From Dokdonia sp. Dokd-P16 (GTDB taxonomy: Bacteria; Bacteroidota; Bacteroidia; Flavobacteriales; Flavobacteriaceae): 64,000 nt of DNA. The first letter of the stretch is position 1; the number at the start of each line of letters is the position of its first letter. The DNA lies in assembly GCF_003095655.1 (NCBI RefSeq), contig NZ_CP029151.1:2851001-2915000 (forward strand), in the 5' to 3' direction. Shown here piece by piece: positions 35,592-44,507 of this stretch. A program made the translations under genes and the position numbers. The notes under the pieces are model-generated. The model saw nothing but the letters and a program-made list of their open reading frames with translations, made no database searches and was not told the DNA's origin.

Positions 35592-37688
35592 ATGAAATAC
35601 CTATTCCTATTTGTAATCACTTGTTGCGCTTTCGCGAAAGCGTATGCTCAAGATATATCTCCACAAACCGCTACTGTTGATTTTAAGACTATCGACGCGT
35701 CCTTGTCCTTAGATTTTGACAGTAAATCCGTTTTGGGATCCATTGAAACCACCTTTACGATATTACAAAATGTAGATCAAGTAGTCATGGATGGCGTCGC
35801 AATGAAAGTCGTAGATAAAACACCGTCAATCACTGTAACCGCTACAGATACTACCATTGTTCTCAAAGGGAAATTTAAGGCGGGAACGACATACAAAGCC
35901 CAATTCGATTATCAAGTAAAACCATCACAGGCTGCTTATTTTGTGAATAATAATGGAAAAGAAGAATTCTGGACGCAAGGACAAGGTAAGTACACATCAC
36001 ACTGGTTGCCAAGTATAGATGATATGAATGACAAAATCGTTTTTGACTTAAAAGTAGCTGGACATAATAGCAAGACGATTATTGCAAATGGAAAAGGCAA
36101 TAGAGTTTTTAAGGATTATGGTGCTCTATTTTCTTCTTTTGATATGCAACAGCCTATTTCTAGCTATCTCGTTGCCCTCGTAGCAGGAGATTACGCTATG
36201 AAGAGCGAGACTGCTAGTTCTGGAGTTACATTGGAATATTATTACCGTCCTGAAGATTCGCTCAAAGTCGAGACTACTTATAAACACTCTAAAGAGATTT
36301 TTGACTTCTTAAAAACCACGATTGGAGTGCCGTTTCCTTTTCAAGATTATAAGCAAGTTCCCGTAAAGGATTTTCTTTATGCAGGGATGGAAAATGCAAG
36401 CCTCACTGTGTTTTCAGATAGTTTTATGGTGGATGAGATAGGCTTTACAGATCGAAATTATGTCAATGTAAACGCACATGAGCTGGCGCATCAATGGTTT
36501 GGAGATTTAGTGACAGAAACAAAAAGTGAGCATCACTGGCTCCATGAAGGTTTTGCTACGTACTACGCACTGCTAGCAGAGCGTGAGATTTTTGGAGATG
36601 ATTATTTTTACTTTAAGCTCTTTGAAACCGCAGAGCAACTGCGTGAGCTTAGCGATATGGGAGAAGGGCAGAGGCTCGTCGCCGCTGGAGGTAGTAGCCT
36701 CACGTATTATCAGAAAGGTGCATGGGCAGTGCACATACTAAGAGAACAAGTAGGTGCTGGAGCTTTTGATACTGCAGTAAGAAACTACCTGACTAAGTAC
36801 GCTTATAAAAACGTCACTACAGACCTATTTATGGCAGAAGTGGCCGCAGTAACAAGCGTGGATCTCACTGCATTTAAGAAAAACTGGTTGTACCAAACAG
36901 CTTTTCAAGCTGAGGAAGCGCTTGCTTCCCTCAAGGAAAACACATTCATGCAGCAGTATTTCCAATTGCAGTCGGGTAGAGCAGTGGCGCTCTCTTCTAA
37001 GTTTACAGCGCTTATGAATGCCATAGCTACAAATAACGATTATCTAGGGGCAGAGGCAATCTACCAACTCTCACAAGAATCCATAAATGCTACGCTTCCG
37101 GCATACAAACGCGCCATGGAAACAGAGAATGTGTTTATAAGACAAGCTATTGCTAGTTCGCTAGAGACCGTTCCAGAAGCGCTGGTACTTGAATTTTATG
37201 AGTTGCTTAGTGACAGAAGTTATGTCACTCGAGAGCAGGCTATGATTAAGCTGTGGGTATATCACCAGCAACGCAATGATCCTACATCGCAACGCAAGGT
37301 TCTTAATCTTATGGATAATCAGATGGGGTTTGCAGATGGCAATATAAGAACGCTGTGGCTTGCGTTATCACTAGCTACACCACAATATAAACCCGAAGCG
37401 TCATTAGCCCGTTATAAAGAGCTTATAAGTTATACGGCGCCATCTCAACCATATCAGCTTCGGGAGAATGCTTTTAACTATATAAGACAGCTAGGCTCTT
37501 ATGAGGAAGAAAGCTTACATAATCTTATAGAAGCTAGTGTTCATCACGTTTGGCGTTTTCGCGAAAGCGCAAGGAAGCTACTTGACAATGAGCTCAAAAA
37601 TCCAAAAATAGCCGCTATGCTTATAAATATAAAAAGCGACCTCTCAGAACAAGAAATCGCTTATTTAAAACGTATAAAGGCGTTATAG
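35592..37688 (+). CDS. M1 family aminopeptidase
   Basis: A 698-residue exported metallopeptidase. The signal peptide (cleavage after AYAQ, about residue 20) is followed by the M1 N-terminal beta domain, the substrate motif AGMENAS (about 264-270) and the zinc motif HELAH (His296, Glu297, His300) with Glu319 in WLHEGFATYY. The C-terminal part is helical. It removes N-terminal residues from peptides in the periplasm. The full palindrome at 35627-35642 encodes part of the signal peptide (AFAKA), and a one-sided copy at 37557-37566 is read as FRES near the C-terminus. Confidence 0.92.
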   Translation: MKYLFLFVITCCAFAKAYAQDISPQTATVDFKTIDASLSLDFDSKSVLGSIETTFTILQNVDQVVMDGVAMKVVDKTPSITVTATDTTIVLKGKFKAGTTYKAQFDYQVKPSQAAYFVNNNGKEEFWTQGQGKYTSHWLPSIDDMNDKIVFDLKVAGHNSKTIIANGKGNRVFKDYGALFSSFDMQQPISSYLVALVAGDYAMKSETASSGVTLEYYYRPEDSLKVETTYKHSKEIFDFLKTTIGVPFPFQDYKQVPVKDFLYAGMENASLTVFSDSFMVDEIGFTDRNYVNVNAHELAHQWFGDLVTETKSEHHWLHEGFATYYALLAEREIFGDDYFYFKLFETAEQLRELSDMGEGQRLVAAGGSSLTYYQKGAWAVHILREQVGAGAFDTAVRNYLTKYAYKNVTTDLFMAEVAAVTSVDLTAFKKNWLYQTAFQAEEALASLKENTFMQQYFQLQSGRAVALSSKFTALMNAIATNNDYLGAEAIYQLSQESINATLPAYKRAMETENVFIRQAIASSLETVPEALVLEFYELLSDRSYVTREQAMIKLWVYHQQRNDPTSQRKVLNLMDNQMGFADGNIRTLWLALSLATPQYKPEASLARYKELISYTAPSQPYQLRENAFNYIRQLGSYEEESLHNLIEASVHHVWRFRESARKLLDNELKNPKIAAMLINIKSDLSEQEIAYLKRIKAL
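35627..35642. repeat. Iterated palindrome, 16-bp, inside signal-peptide codons
   Basis: Full 14-mer plus one pair; read as AFAKA just before the signal-peptide cleavage site of the M1 aminopeptidase. Confidence 0.9.
37557..37566. repeat. Iterated palindrome, one-sided variant, inside M1 gene
   Basis: TTTCGCGAAA with GC on the right arm; read as FRES. Confidence 0.8.
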
Positions 37689-38207
37689 CTAGATAATCTC
37701 GCTCACCTCCTGCTTTATAAATTGTAAAGCTGTGTCGCTAGGAGCCGCTCTATCCATGAGATCACGCAAGATCGTCTCACGCAGTTTATCACTCGTATCC
37801 ACTTTATCACTCATATTAGTCTTACGTATGAGGGCCGCAGTTGCACTCTTTGCAGTGCGCACCACGTTCCAGCACTCCTGAGTAATATAGATTTGCTGTG
37901 ATAAGTTATGTTCAAACTCCTCTGTAATGGTGCGCAATAAAAGCGCTTCATATTCATTAGCATCGTCACTGTAAGGCTTTACACGCGATACTAGATTGCC
38001 TGGTGAGATACGCTCAAGAAAGAGTGTAATGCGCTCATAAGCTTGTAATTTTTGCGGCAATGCATTTGCCTGATTGGCTTTATGAAGTTGGAATCTGCGT
38101 TGTCCATCTTGCTCCTTTACGTATTGGCTAAAAAAGTAATATGCCAGCAACGCGACGATCACTGCGGGTAGAAGATTAAAGGCTAGATTAGTAAGGTCTT
38201 GTGTCAT
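37689..38207 (-). CDS. Hypothetical single-pass membrane protein, 172 residues
   Basis: One N-terminal membrane segment (about residues 10-27, LLPAVIVALLAYYFFSQYV) followed by a basic stretch and a fully helical cytosolic part. Conserved-looking features are LQAYERITLFLERISPGNLVSRV and EFEHNLSQQIYIT. The arrangement resembles many small flavobacterial membrane-anchored proteins of unknown role. The stop codon directly abuts that of the convergent M1 aminopeptidase gene. Confidence 0.7.
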   Translation of the reverse strand: MTQDLTNLAFNLLPAVIVALLAYYFFSQYVKEQDGQRRFQLHKANQANALPQKLQAYERITLFLERISPGNLVSRVKPYSDDANEYEALLLRTITEEFEHNLSQQIYITQECWNVVRTAKSATAALIRKTNMSDKVDTSDKLRETILRDLMDRAAPSDTALQFIKQEVSEII

Positions 38208-38294
38208 ATAAGTAGGTTCTTGTTGCTATGTTCTGGATGAATAACAAACTTACTTGCTTTTTAGTATGCAACCAAATGGGATGTGATTATTCGC

Positions 38295-38304
38295 TTTCGC
38301 GAAA
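38295..38304. repeat. Iterated palindrome, one-sided variant, intergenic
   Basis: TTTCGCGAAA with CGC on the left arm only, between the small membrane protein and the MFS gene. Confidence 0.8.
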
Positions 38305-38370
38305 ATTTGAGTTTCATTAACCCATGCCATTAGATTTGACATGAGAACTCAGTAATAAGTTGGCTCATAA

Positions 38371-39699
38371 TTACCCGTTCTCTTTTTCGACATTAGGTAG
38401 GCGGTAGCTTTTTATGGCACCCCAAAAGCCTAAAATAGATAGTACTACAATGACAACCTCTACAGATATCAAGGATAGCACAGCACTCAATCCTCCTGTA
38501 AAAAGTAAAATAATTCCTATGATCGTGTTACTTACAGAAACATAATTTGTTCTTTCATTTCCCTTTGCCATATCTAAAACATACGTTTTTCTACCTTGAC
38601 GTACGCCGCTGTGTGCAATACCAAGGATAAAAAACGCCACAGGATATAGCCATAGTTGCGTTTTAAGAGCTGCTGTAAAGCTTACTAGAATGACTAGAAT
38701 AATACCACAGAGCGAGGCTATCGTAACTGCATATGCCATCGTATTTTTACTAGACTTATCTGCCAGCTTTCCCCAGGATGGGGCACTTACAATAGAGGCA
38801 AGTCCATTTGAGACAATTAATAAACCTAAGAGATAGCTTGTACCTTCAACATTATTTTGTGCAAGAGTCACGTAAAACGGCGCAGATAGGGCAGAGCAGA
38901 GTAATAACGATCTTGCGATCACGAAGTTTCTTAAATTACTATCGTCTTTTAACAATTTAATGTTATCTCTAATACTATTTTGATCGCCCTCATCTTTGGT
39001 GATGTCTGTTGGAAATTCTTTGATAAACGCATAAATTATCGCAGCAATGATCCACATGGAAGCTGCAAAAAATATGAGAGTTGTGTAAAACTGTATATCC
39101 TCATCAGTTTTAGACTTGTAAGTAATATATAAACCTGCGATAAGGACTAAAATCCCTGCAAATGAGGAGGTATAACCTCCTAGTTTTCCTCTTCTTGTTT
39201 TTGGGATAGTCTTTCCTTTTACATCTTTAGAACTCACAGAAGCCAGAGCACGCGCAAGGCTAAAAATGATTAAACATATAATAATTAACCATCCTGCATT
39301 TTGTTTTTCAAATTGTAATGCCACAATCCCTATTGCAGCAATAGCAAGACCTTGAACAATAGACCCCACAATCCAAATATATTTGCGTATAGGTTTTCTT
39401 TTTACATAATTTGAGATAGCAACTTGCGGGATAAGCGCACCAGACTCGCGTATAGGCACAATGAGACTTATGAGAAAAACAGGAGCTCCCACATAGTTCA
39501 TGAGCCAGGTGAGCACGGTTTTAGGGTTGCTAAGTGTATCACCCAGTTTTGTAAAGGTGTGTGTAAAAAGTATGCTAAAGTAATTAGTAGCAACATGCTT
39601 ACAAGCCTCATCCGTAATGCCTTTGCAAACACGCTCATCTCTTTCATTATTTAAATACTTGTAGAGTTTATTAAGGGAAGAAGATGGCATAAGACGCAC
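38371..39699 (-). CDS. MFS transporter
   Basis: A 442-residue protein with about 11-12 membrane segments spread over its length from residue 55 on. The charged loop after segment two (NYVKRKPIRKYIW) and the sixth-to-seventh segment cytosolic loop (PTDITKDEGDQNSIRDNIKLLKDD) fit the major facilitator pattern, with PSWGKLADKSSKNTMAY as the second-half loop 8-9 motif. The substrate is unknown. The N-terminal ~45 residues are soluble and cysteine-containing (VCKGITDEACKHV), which is unusual for the family. Confidence 0.8.
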   Translation of the reverse strand: MRLMPSSSLNKLYKYLNNERDERVCKGITDEACKHVATNYFSILFTHTFTKLGDTLSNPKTVLTWLMNYVGAPVFLISLIVPIRESGALIPQVAISNYVKRKPIRKYIWIVGSIVQGLAIAAIGIVALQFEKQNAGWLIIICLIIFSLARALASVSSKDVKGKTIPKTRRGKLGGYTSSFAGILVLIAGLYITYKSKTDEDIQFYTTLIFFAASMWIIAAIIYAFIKEFPTDITKDEGDQNSIRDNIKLLKDDSNLRNFVIARSLLLCSALSAPFYVTLAQNNVEGTSYLLGLLIVSNGLASIVSAPSWGKLADKSSKNTMAYAVTIASLCGIILVILVSFTAALKTQLWLYPVAFFILGIAHSGVRQGRKTYVLDMAKGNERTNYVSVSNTIIGIILLFTGGLSAVLSLISVEVVIVVLSILGFWGAIKSYRLPNVEKENG

Positions 39700-39780
39700 T
39701 AAGATAATTAGATGATATCAAACGTTAAATATACGTTTATTATGCCTTCCAATCTTTATAGACAGTAGTTGTGGGGTTAT

Positions 39781-39800
39781 TACGCTTTCGCGAAAGCGTA
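39781..39800. repeat. Iterated palindrome, 20-bp perfect, intergenic
   Basis: Full 14-mer at 39784-39797 extended by three pairs on each side. Confidence 0.92.
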
Positions 39801-39887
39801 CAACTATTGAGAATCCTGTACTTAAAAGAAATGTAGTCTTGTAAGTTGGTATGAATGAATATCCCAAATATGCCATTGTAATCAATG

Positions 39888-40397
39888 CTATGAGAGCGTC
39901 TTACCTAAGATTATGCGGTCGCCTCTGTCTTTAGTTGTAATCTGGTCAACATATTCCATATCAAGCTTCTCTAATACTCTTCTAGATGCTAAGTTGTGCG
40001 GACTTACAGTGGCAATGATCTGGCTTAGTTTTAGGGTGTCTGTTACGTATGAAATCCAGTGATGACCTATCTCCGTTGCAAAACCTTGTCCCCACTGACT
40101 ATCGTTTAATATAAAGCCAAATTCGCAATACTCGTTATCTTGGTATTTGATTTTATGAATACCAGAAACTCCTATAAAACGATTGCTCTCTTTTAATATG
40201 ACGCACCAGAAGCCAAATACAGGCTCTTGCTCGTTTATAAAATCTGTATAAAGTAAGGAATCAAATTCGCTTCTAGTAAAAACGCTGCCTTTTAGTGTAG
40301 ATGCCATAACCCGATTATTAGTGCAAAACATATCTGCAGCATCTTCTAGATGTTGTGGAGATATTGGCTCAAACCTTAGTCTGGTAGTTTCTAGCAT
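39888..40397 (-). CDS. GNAT acetyltransferase (RimJ/RimL type)
   Basis: A 169-residue GNAT enzyme of the RimJ/RimL branch: ETTRLRFEPISPQHLEDAADMF at the start, then EFGFILNDSQWGQGFATEIGHHWISYV for acetyl-CoA binding, and SRRVLEKLDMEYVD near the end. Substrates in this branch are N-terminal amines or small amines; unknown here. Flanked on both sides by iterated palindromes. Confidence 0.88.
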   Translation of the reverse strand: MLETTRLRFEPISPQHLEDAADMFCTNNRVMASTLKGSVFTRSEFDSLLYTDFINEQEPVFGFWCVILKESNRFIGVSGIHKIKYQDNEYCEFGFILNDSQWGQGFATEIGHHWISYVTDTLKLSQIIATVSPHNLASRRVLEKLDMEYVDQITTKDRGDRIILGKTLS

Positions 40398-40504
40398 AAA
40401 TAATAATCAAAGTGTGGGGAGTGATACTTGTCTTTAATTTTAGCTTAGAAAAAGTAAATAACAGTTTATCACACATTAAATATACAAGAATTTATGGTGA
40501 AGCA

Positions 40505-40524
40505 TACGCTTTCGCGAAAGCGTA
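40505..40524. repeat. Iterated palindrome, 20-bp perfect, intergenic
   Basis: Full 14-mer at 40508-40521 extended by three pairs on each side. Confidence 0.92.
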
Positions 40525-40544
40525 ACAGCCATTGAAATATCTAT

Positions 40545-40635
40545 AAAAAAAACAAGCTTTTAATACAATCACGGGCTATAAAACTATAGCGAGAGCCAAA
40601 GGTTTACATTGGCATAGATTGAATTAAAAGCTTGT
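40545..40635 (-). terminator. Large branched terminator-like hairpin
   Basis: Inverted arms 40552-40570 and 40617-40635 match at 18 of 19 positions and enclose a 46-nt segment with its own small hairpin (CTATA-TATAG inside GGCT-AGCC). On the minus strand the stem ends in eight T, so it reads as an unusually large terminator for the 192-residue gene upstream. Confidence 0.6.
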
Positions 40636-40687
40636 AGTAAGTGACTAGAACGCTAACTGCTTAGTGCAGCTTTTTTATTCTAATGTC

Positions 40688-41266
40688 TTATTCCTCATCT
40701 TCATCCTCTTGGAACTTGAATTGGTGCGCTTGCTCTAATTTGGCTAGCTGCGTTAACTCATTCAAGTAGTTTTGTTCTTGAATAGAAAAGGTAGTCATCA
40801 TTTTTGAGGAACCTCCTGATATGATGAATGTAATTATTTCATCAATAAGATTAACGATTTTGTCAAACCATTTAGGCAGTTTGATACCAATTAAATCTAT
40901 AATCGCGTAGATTACTTTTTTGATCTCCTTTATGATTCTATCAAGGCCAAGTTTTCCAACTAGAGATCCTATGTTAGGGAACATCCCTTTTGCATTTTTG
41001 GCAAGTGATACTCCTGAGCTTATTTTCAAAACTTCTAGTACATCGCGTTCTTGTTGTTTTGATGATTTTTTTGCACTCTCTCTAATGAATTGATTGAGTT
41101 CAAAAATTTGATTATTAAGTGATGGAGCAAATGATTGTATCACCGCTTTTTCATCTTCGTCCTCTGCATTTTTTAATGCGTGCTCGGTGATTCCGGATAC
41201 TAAGGTTTCAAATTCGCTCAAAAATTGTTCAAGAGCGTTGTCTGATTTTTTTGTTTCTGTAGGCAT
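40688..41266 (-). CDS. Hypothetical helical protein with acidic tail
   Basis: A 192-residue protein that I do not recognise. It is almost all helical. Residues about 85-140 are hydrophobic-amphipathic (IGSLVGKLGLDRIIKEIKKVIYAIIDLIGIKLPKWFDKIV in sections), which could form membrane-associating helices. The last seven residues are strongly acidic. No signal peptide. It lies in a block of AT-rich orphan genes and ends at a large terminator hairpin. An effector or membrane-acting role is possible but not shown. Confidence 0.55.
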   Translation of the reverse strand: MPTETKKSDNALEQFLSEFETLVSGITEHALKNAEDEDEKAVIQSFAPSLNNQIFELNQFIRESAKKSSKQQERDVLEVLKISSGVSLAKNAKGMFPNIGSLVGKLGLDRIIKEIKKVIYAIIDLIGIKLPKWFDKIVNLIDEIITFIISGGSSKMMTTFSIQEQNYLNELTQLAKLEQAHQFKFQEDEDEE

Positions 41267-41459
41267 GTCAAAAGTTTTATGATTTATATTGACACAAAAC
41301 TATCTTTAGAGCAATGATATGCAGTTAGTTAATTGCTCAACTTCATTGAGCGTAATCTTCCTTTATACAACGTGAAACAACTATTGGTTTAATAGGTTGA
41401 TTGATTAGATGGTGGTTTTGAGGTATGGCAAAGTGTTAGATTTTTCAATCAATAGCTTT

Positions 41460-42026
41460 TTAAACATCTGTAAGCTCTGAGTTCCATTTTAAAATTTCAA
41501 ACACTCCCAAGATCAAAATCGTCATAATAATACCTTGTAGGAATATTATTCCAATACTAGATGCAATGACCTTTATAATTTGATTGTTTTGATCTTCAGG
41601 CATATAATTACTGTGAAATGTAGTTGTAATGATTACAAATCGCTCAAAGTACATGCCGCTTTTCATCGCAAAAGCGACCAATAGCACATACCAAAACTTT
41701 GATGCTAATTTCTGAACGAGTAGGGTAAGGGGTAAAATTAAGGCAGATAGAAACATTAACCAATAAGCCCATGCATAAGGGCCAGTTGCTCTGTTGATAA
41801 ACGCATATTCTTCAGGGTTATTAGTAGTTGCCATCCCAATTAGATAAAAAGTCCATGTGATTACTGTATAGATGATAATTATCCAACGTATTACATTCAA
41901 TGTTCTTTTAACTTCAAATCTCTGTTTGAATATGAGTTTGATAAAAAGCAAAGTCAGAATCATTGGAATCAAACAGTTGATCACATTTGCGTCAACTATT
42001 TCAATAAGTCGTTTATATAATTCCAT
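41460..42026 (-). CDS. Hypothetical five-span membrane protein
   Basis: A 188-residue integral membrane protein with five hydrophobic segments (about residues 16-33, 47-66, 83-106, 110-127 and 151-178). No motif recognised and no sign of a transporter signature. Neighbours on either side are other orphan genes on the same strand but with gaps of over 60 bp, so an operon is not proven. Confidence 0.6.
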   Translation of the reverse strand: MELYKRLIEIVDANVINCLIPMILTLLFIKLIFKQRFEVKRTLNVIRWIIIIYTVITWTFYLIGMATTNNPEEYAFINRATGPYAWAYWLMFLSALILPLTLLVQKLASKFWYVLLVAFAMKSGMYFERFVIITTTFHSNYMPEDQNNQIIKVIASSIGIIFLQGIIMTILILGVFEILKWNSELTDV

Positions 42027-42091
42027 ATGTACTATTTGAGGTGGCTAGTGATCTCTCTCAATATTTTAGATTTTAAATAATTTTATGTTGA

Positions 42092-42835
42092 TTATCGCAT
42101 CCAGCCTTCAATGATATAATTTTTTTGAGCGATTTTCTTCTCTTCATTTGTATCATCAGGAATAAACCAAAGCTCAAACCTTGCTCCATATGGTTGACCC
42201 CAGTCTCCTTCGTAAATGGTGAAATCATCTTTAGAACTATACTTTTTAATCTTTCCTTGTGTGTTTTCTATTCTTATACTTGACTCATTCATAACACTCG
42301 AAGATGAAAGCAACATTTCCTGAGTAATTTTATAAACCTTTAAAAAGACAGTTCCGCTTTGATCTGATTGTATCCATAGGTCATACTCATATAGCCCTGG
42401 TTGATATGAATTATAGAGTTGGAAATTGATATTGCTAGATAAAATTTCTCCACTATTCTCATGTTTTATTAGTACTGGAGGAGTATCGACTCTTTCATTA
42501 AGTGGTTTTTCAAGTAGTACATTATCTGGTAACTCAAGGTTGTCTGCAAATGAGTCTGTAGGTCCATATAGTGAGTTAAAAGAAAATACTAATATGGCTA
42601 TAAAACTTAGGATAAGTACAGATAAGCAAACATTCAAAAAGCCAACAAGCCTTCTATTATTGAATATTTGAATAACACCTCCTAGAAATAGTACTACAAC
42701 TCCAAAAATCAAGAAGAGCTTAGGAGGAAATACGTCAATCCCAATGGTAGCAAAGAATATAATTACCGATGCTATAAAAATTAATAGAGGCACCCACCAT
42801 TTTTCGATAGTGTATTTCTTTATGAAGGTATTCAT
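42092..42835 (-). CDS. Hypothetical membrane protein with extracytoplasmic domain
   Basis: A 247-residue protein with three N-terminal membrane segments (about 16-33, 38-55 and 65-88) followed by a ~155-residue strand-rich domain (from FADNLELPDN on), probably outside the cytosolic membrane. The domain has a beta-sandwich look (YQPGLYEYDLWIQSDQSG, IYEGDWGQPYGARFELWF). No family recognised. The gene is 65 bp upstream of the five-span protein, and the pair may be coexpressed. Confidence 0.6.
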   Translation of the reverse strand: MNTFIKKYTIEKWWVPLLIFIASVIIFFATIGIDVFPPKLFLIFGVVVLFLGGVIQIFNNRRLVGFLNVCLSVLILSFIAILVFSFNSLYGPTDSFADNLELPDNVLLEKPLNERVDTPPVLIKHENSGEILSSNINFQLYNSYQPGLYEYDLWIQSDQSGTVFLKVYKITQEMLLSSSSVMNESSIRIENTQGKIKKYSSKDDFTIYEGDWGQPYGARFELWFIPDDTNEEKKIAQKNYIIEGWMR

Positions 42836-42939
42836 TGGTGGTATTACTCTAACATGTTATAATAAAATCTTTATGGATTTATTTTGACGGCATTTGAATT
42901 AGAAAACTCAATATTTTTCATGAATTATTTTTTGTTTGC

Positions 42940-43551
42940 TTAATTCAACGTATCCAGTTCAGACCGTAAATTACTTATTGCCTGCCTTTCATATTTATCT
43001 CTAAAGAAACTAGTTTTAAATATGGAATCTAATTCAAGGATATGACTAAGCACTTTTTTCCGTCCTTTTTTGTACATAAAATCAGGATAGATTTTATACT
43101 CTTTCCTAATATCTTGGGAATATTTAGTGTATTCATTTGCACTCTTACCTAAAATAGATAGATCTAAATCTAAGAGAATATTTATGTCATTATCAGAAGA
43201 CAGTTGGTGCTCTTTTGTAGCTTCAATCTGCTCTACGCATTCCTTTATCGGTTTAAAAGAGGTTGCAGAAATTCTCTTTTTAAAAACCAGCGCGCTTTGA
43301 TGTTCATTATCACTTTGAGTTGCTTTGTAAACGATGTCGTGGTAATAAATGGAAAATAGTAAAGCGTCTATGTTGTTAACTTGAGATTCAACATGATCCA
43401 AATCAGAAATCATGTTTTCTAAATGTGAAAGATTATGATAGTGACGAGATTTAGATGAATAGCTTTTTTCTATCTCGGTCCAACATTCTAAGTTGTAATT
43501 GTTGTCATTAGAATACTTTTCTATAAGATGTAGAAATTTTTCTTTTAGCAT
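42940..43551 (-). CDS. HD-domain-like metal-dependent phosphohydrolase
   Basis: A 203-residue protein of the predicted HD superfamily (COG4339 type). Metal ligands are visible as His37/His39/His43 in RHYHNLSHLEN and the HD pair His71-Asp72 in IYYHDIVYKA. Members of this group are often annotated as N-methyl-D-aspartate receptor NMDAR2C subunit-like by mistake; the true substrates are unknown. Single gene in the AT-rich block. Confidence 0.82.
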   Translation of the reverse strand: MLKEKFLHLIEKYSNDNNYNLECWTEIEKSYSSKSRHYHNLSHLENMISDLDHVESQVNNIDALLFSIYYHDIVYKATQSDNEHQSALVFKKRISATSFKPIKECVEQIEATKEHQLSSDNDINILLDLDLSILGKSANEYTKYSQDIRKEYKIYPDFMYKKGRKKVLSHILELDSIFKTSFFRDKYERQAISNLRSELDTLN

Positions 43552-43660
43552 CTTCTTATTCTATTTATTTCAAAACACTCCAAAAATAGCAAACTGTGTT
43601 TTGTCGATACTTATTATTATCAATATGTTGCTTTAATATACAAGTAATTATAGTGAATCA

Positions 43661-43680
43661 TACGCTTTCGCGAAAGCGTA
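43661..43680. repeat. Iterated palindrome, 20-bp perfect, intergenic
   Basis: Full 14-mer at 43664-43677 extended by three pairs. It is the last copy before a 9.5-kb stretch without any. Confidence 0.92.
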
Positions 43681-43703
43681 ATAATTACACAGGAATCGTT
43701 TTT

Positions 43704-43742
43704 TCAACTTCAACTTCAATTTCTACTTCAATTTCAACAAAC
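43704..43742. repeat. Low-complexity TTCAAY-type tract
   Basis: Short imperfect tandem repeat of a six-base unit with CTTCAATTTC twice. Read on the minus strand it would give alternating V/E-I/E residues, but the frame is closed by a stop just upstream, so it is taken as non-coding. Confidence 0.5.
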
Positions 43743-43743
43743 C

Positions 43744-44436
43744 CTACCCACCAATCAATTCATAAATATTATCGTCATTGATCGCCGAAATAGGCAATAG
43801 CTTCTTATCTAAAGTCGTTGTTTTCTTCTTACCGATGGTCGACACTCTTTTACCTTCTATAAAGTTGGAGCTTATGTTACCAGCACCATCTTTTGCAGCG
43901 TTGCCGTAGTTGTTATATTCGGAGCCAATGAGCATATAGTCGTTGTATGTTTTATCATATTTGATTTTCAACTCATAATCATGTCTCATCGATTCGTGCT
44001 TCACACTGATTACATTTGCTCTGGCAACTTTTATTCTTCGGTTAGGGTTTACATGTAAAAAGGCTGAAGTTAGATTACCGGTTTGGCTTTTGAGTATAAA
44101 GGAACCATCACTTTGTCCTTCAAAAATCGCCAGTCGTACATCTTTACTGTTAGCGTAATCTCTGTCGTTTTTTCCGCTGGCTAGTAATACCGCATAATCA
44201 GAAATACCGTCTTTATTAAAATCTGACATGACCTTGTTGAGCTCGTTTCTAGAAATCACAAGTTCGTAATCACTTGGGATAAAGTCATTAAAACGCTTGA
44301 TGTTACTTTTAACTTCCTCTATGGATTTTATGGTGGGTTGTACAACTTCCTTTTTTTCTGGAAGCTGCTCTTTCTTTTCGGTGTTGTTACATGAAATTAA
44401 TACGATTGAAAGGAGTAGTAGTGTTAGTCTGTTCAT
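43744..44436 (-). CDS. Hypothetical lipoprotein with calcium-loop motif
   Basis: A 230-residue lipoprotein (signal ending VLISC, Cys16). After a charged linker it has DFNKDGISDYAVLLAS (Asp72, Asn74, Asp76, Asp80), the D-x-N-x-D-G calcium loop found in VCBS/FG-GAP-type beta-propeller repeats, here as a single copy. The rest is strand-rich. Similar proteins describe themselves only as VCBS-repeat or hypothetical. Probably at the cell surface; function unknown. Confidence 0.7.
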   Translation of the reverse strand: MNRLTLLLLSIVLISCNNTEKKEQLPEKKEVVQPTIKSIEEVKSNIKRFNDFIPSDYELVISRNELNKVMSDFNKDGISDYAVLLASGKNDRDYANSKDVRLAIFEGQSDGSFILKSQTGNLTSAFLHVNPNRRIKVARANVISVKHESMRHDYELKIKYDKTYNDYMLIGSEYNNYGNAAKDGAGNISSNFIEGKRVSTIGKKKTTTLDKKLLPISAINDDNIYELIGG

Positions 44437-44507
44437 TGGTTTGGTAATCTAAGGTTGTAAATGCTGTTACTGGGTTATTTTAATACTAGGCGTTGCTGCT
44501 AGATTTG

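Noticed and set aside
40552-40635. Inverted repeat as a MITE
   Set aside because: The arm is followed by eight T on the minus strand behind a gene end, which fits a terminator; no second copy was seen in the window.
43704-43742. Possible coding of a V/E-I/E repeat peptide on the minus strand
   Set aside because: The frame is closed by a stop a few codons upstream and has no start; treated as low-complexity DNA.
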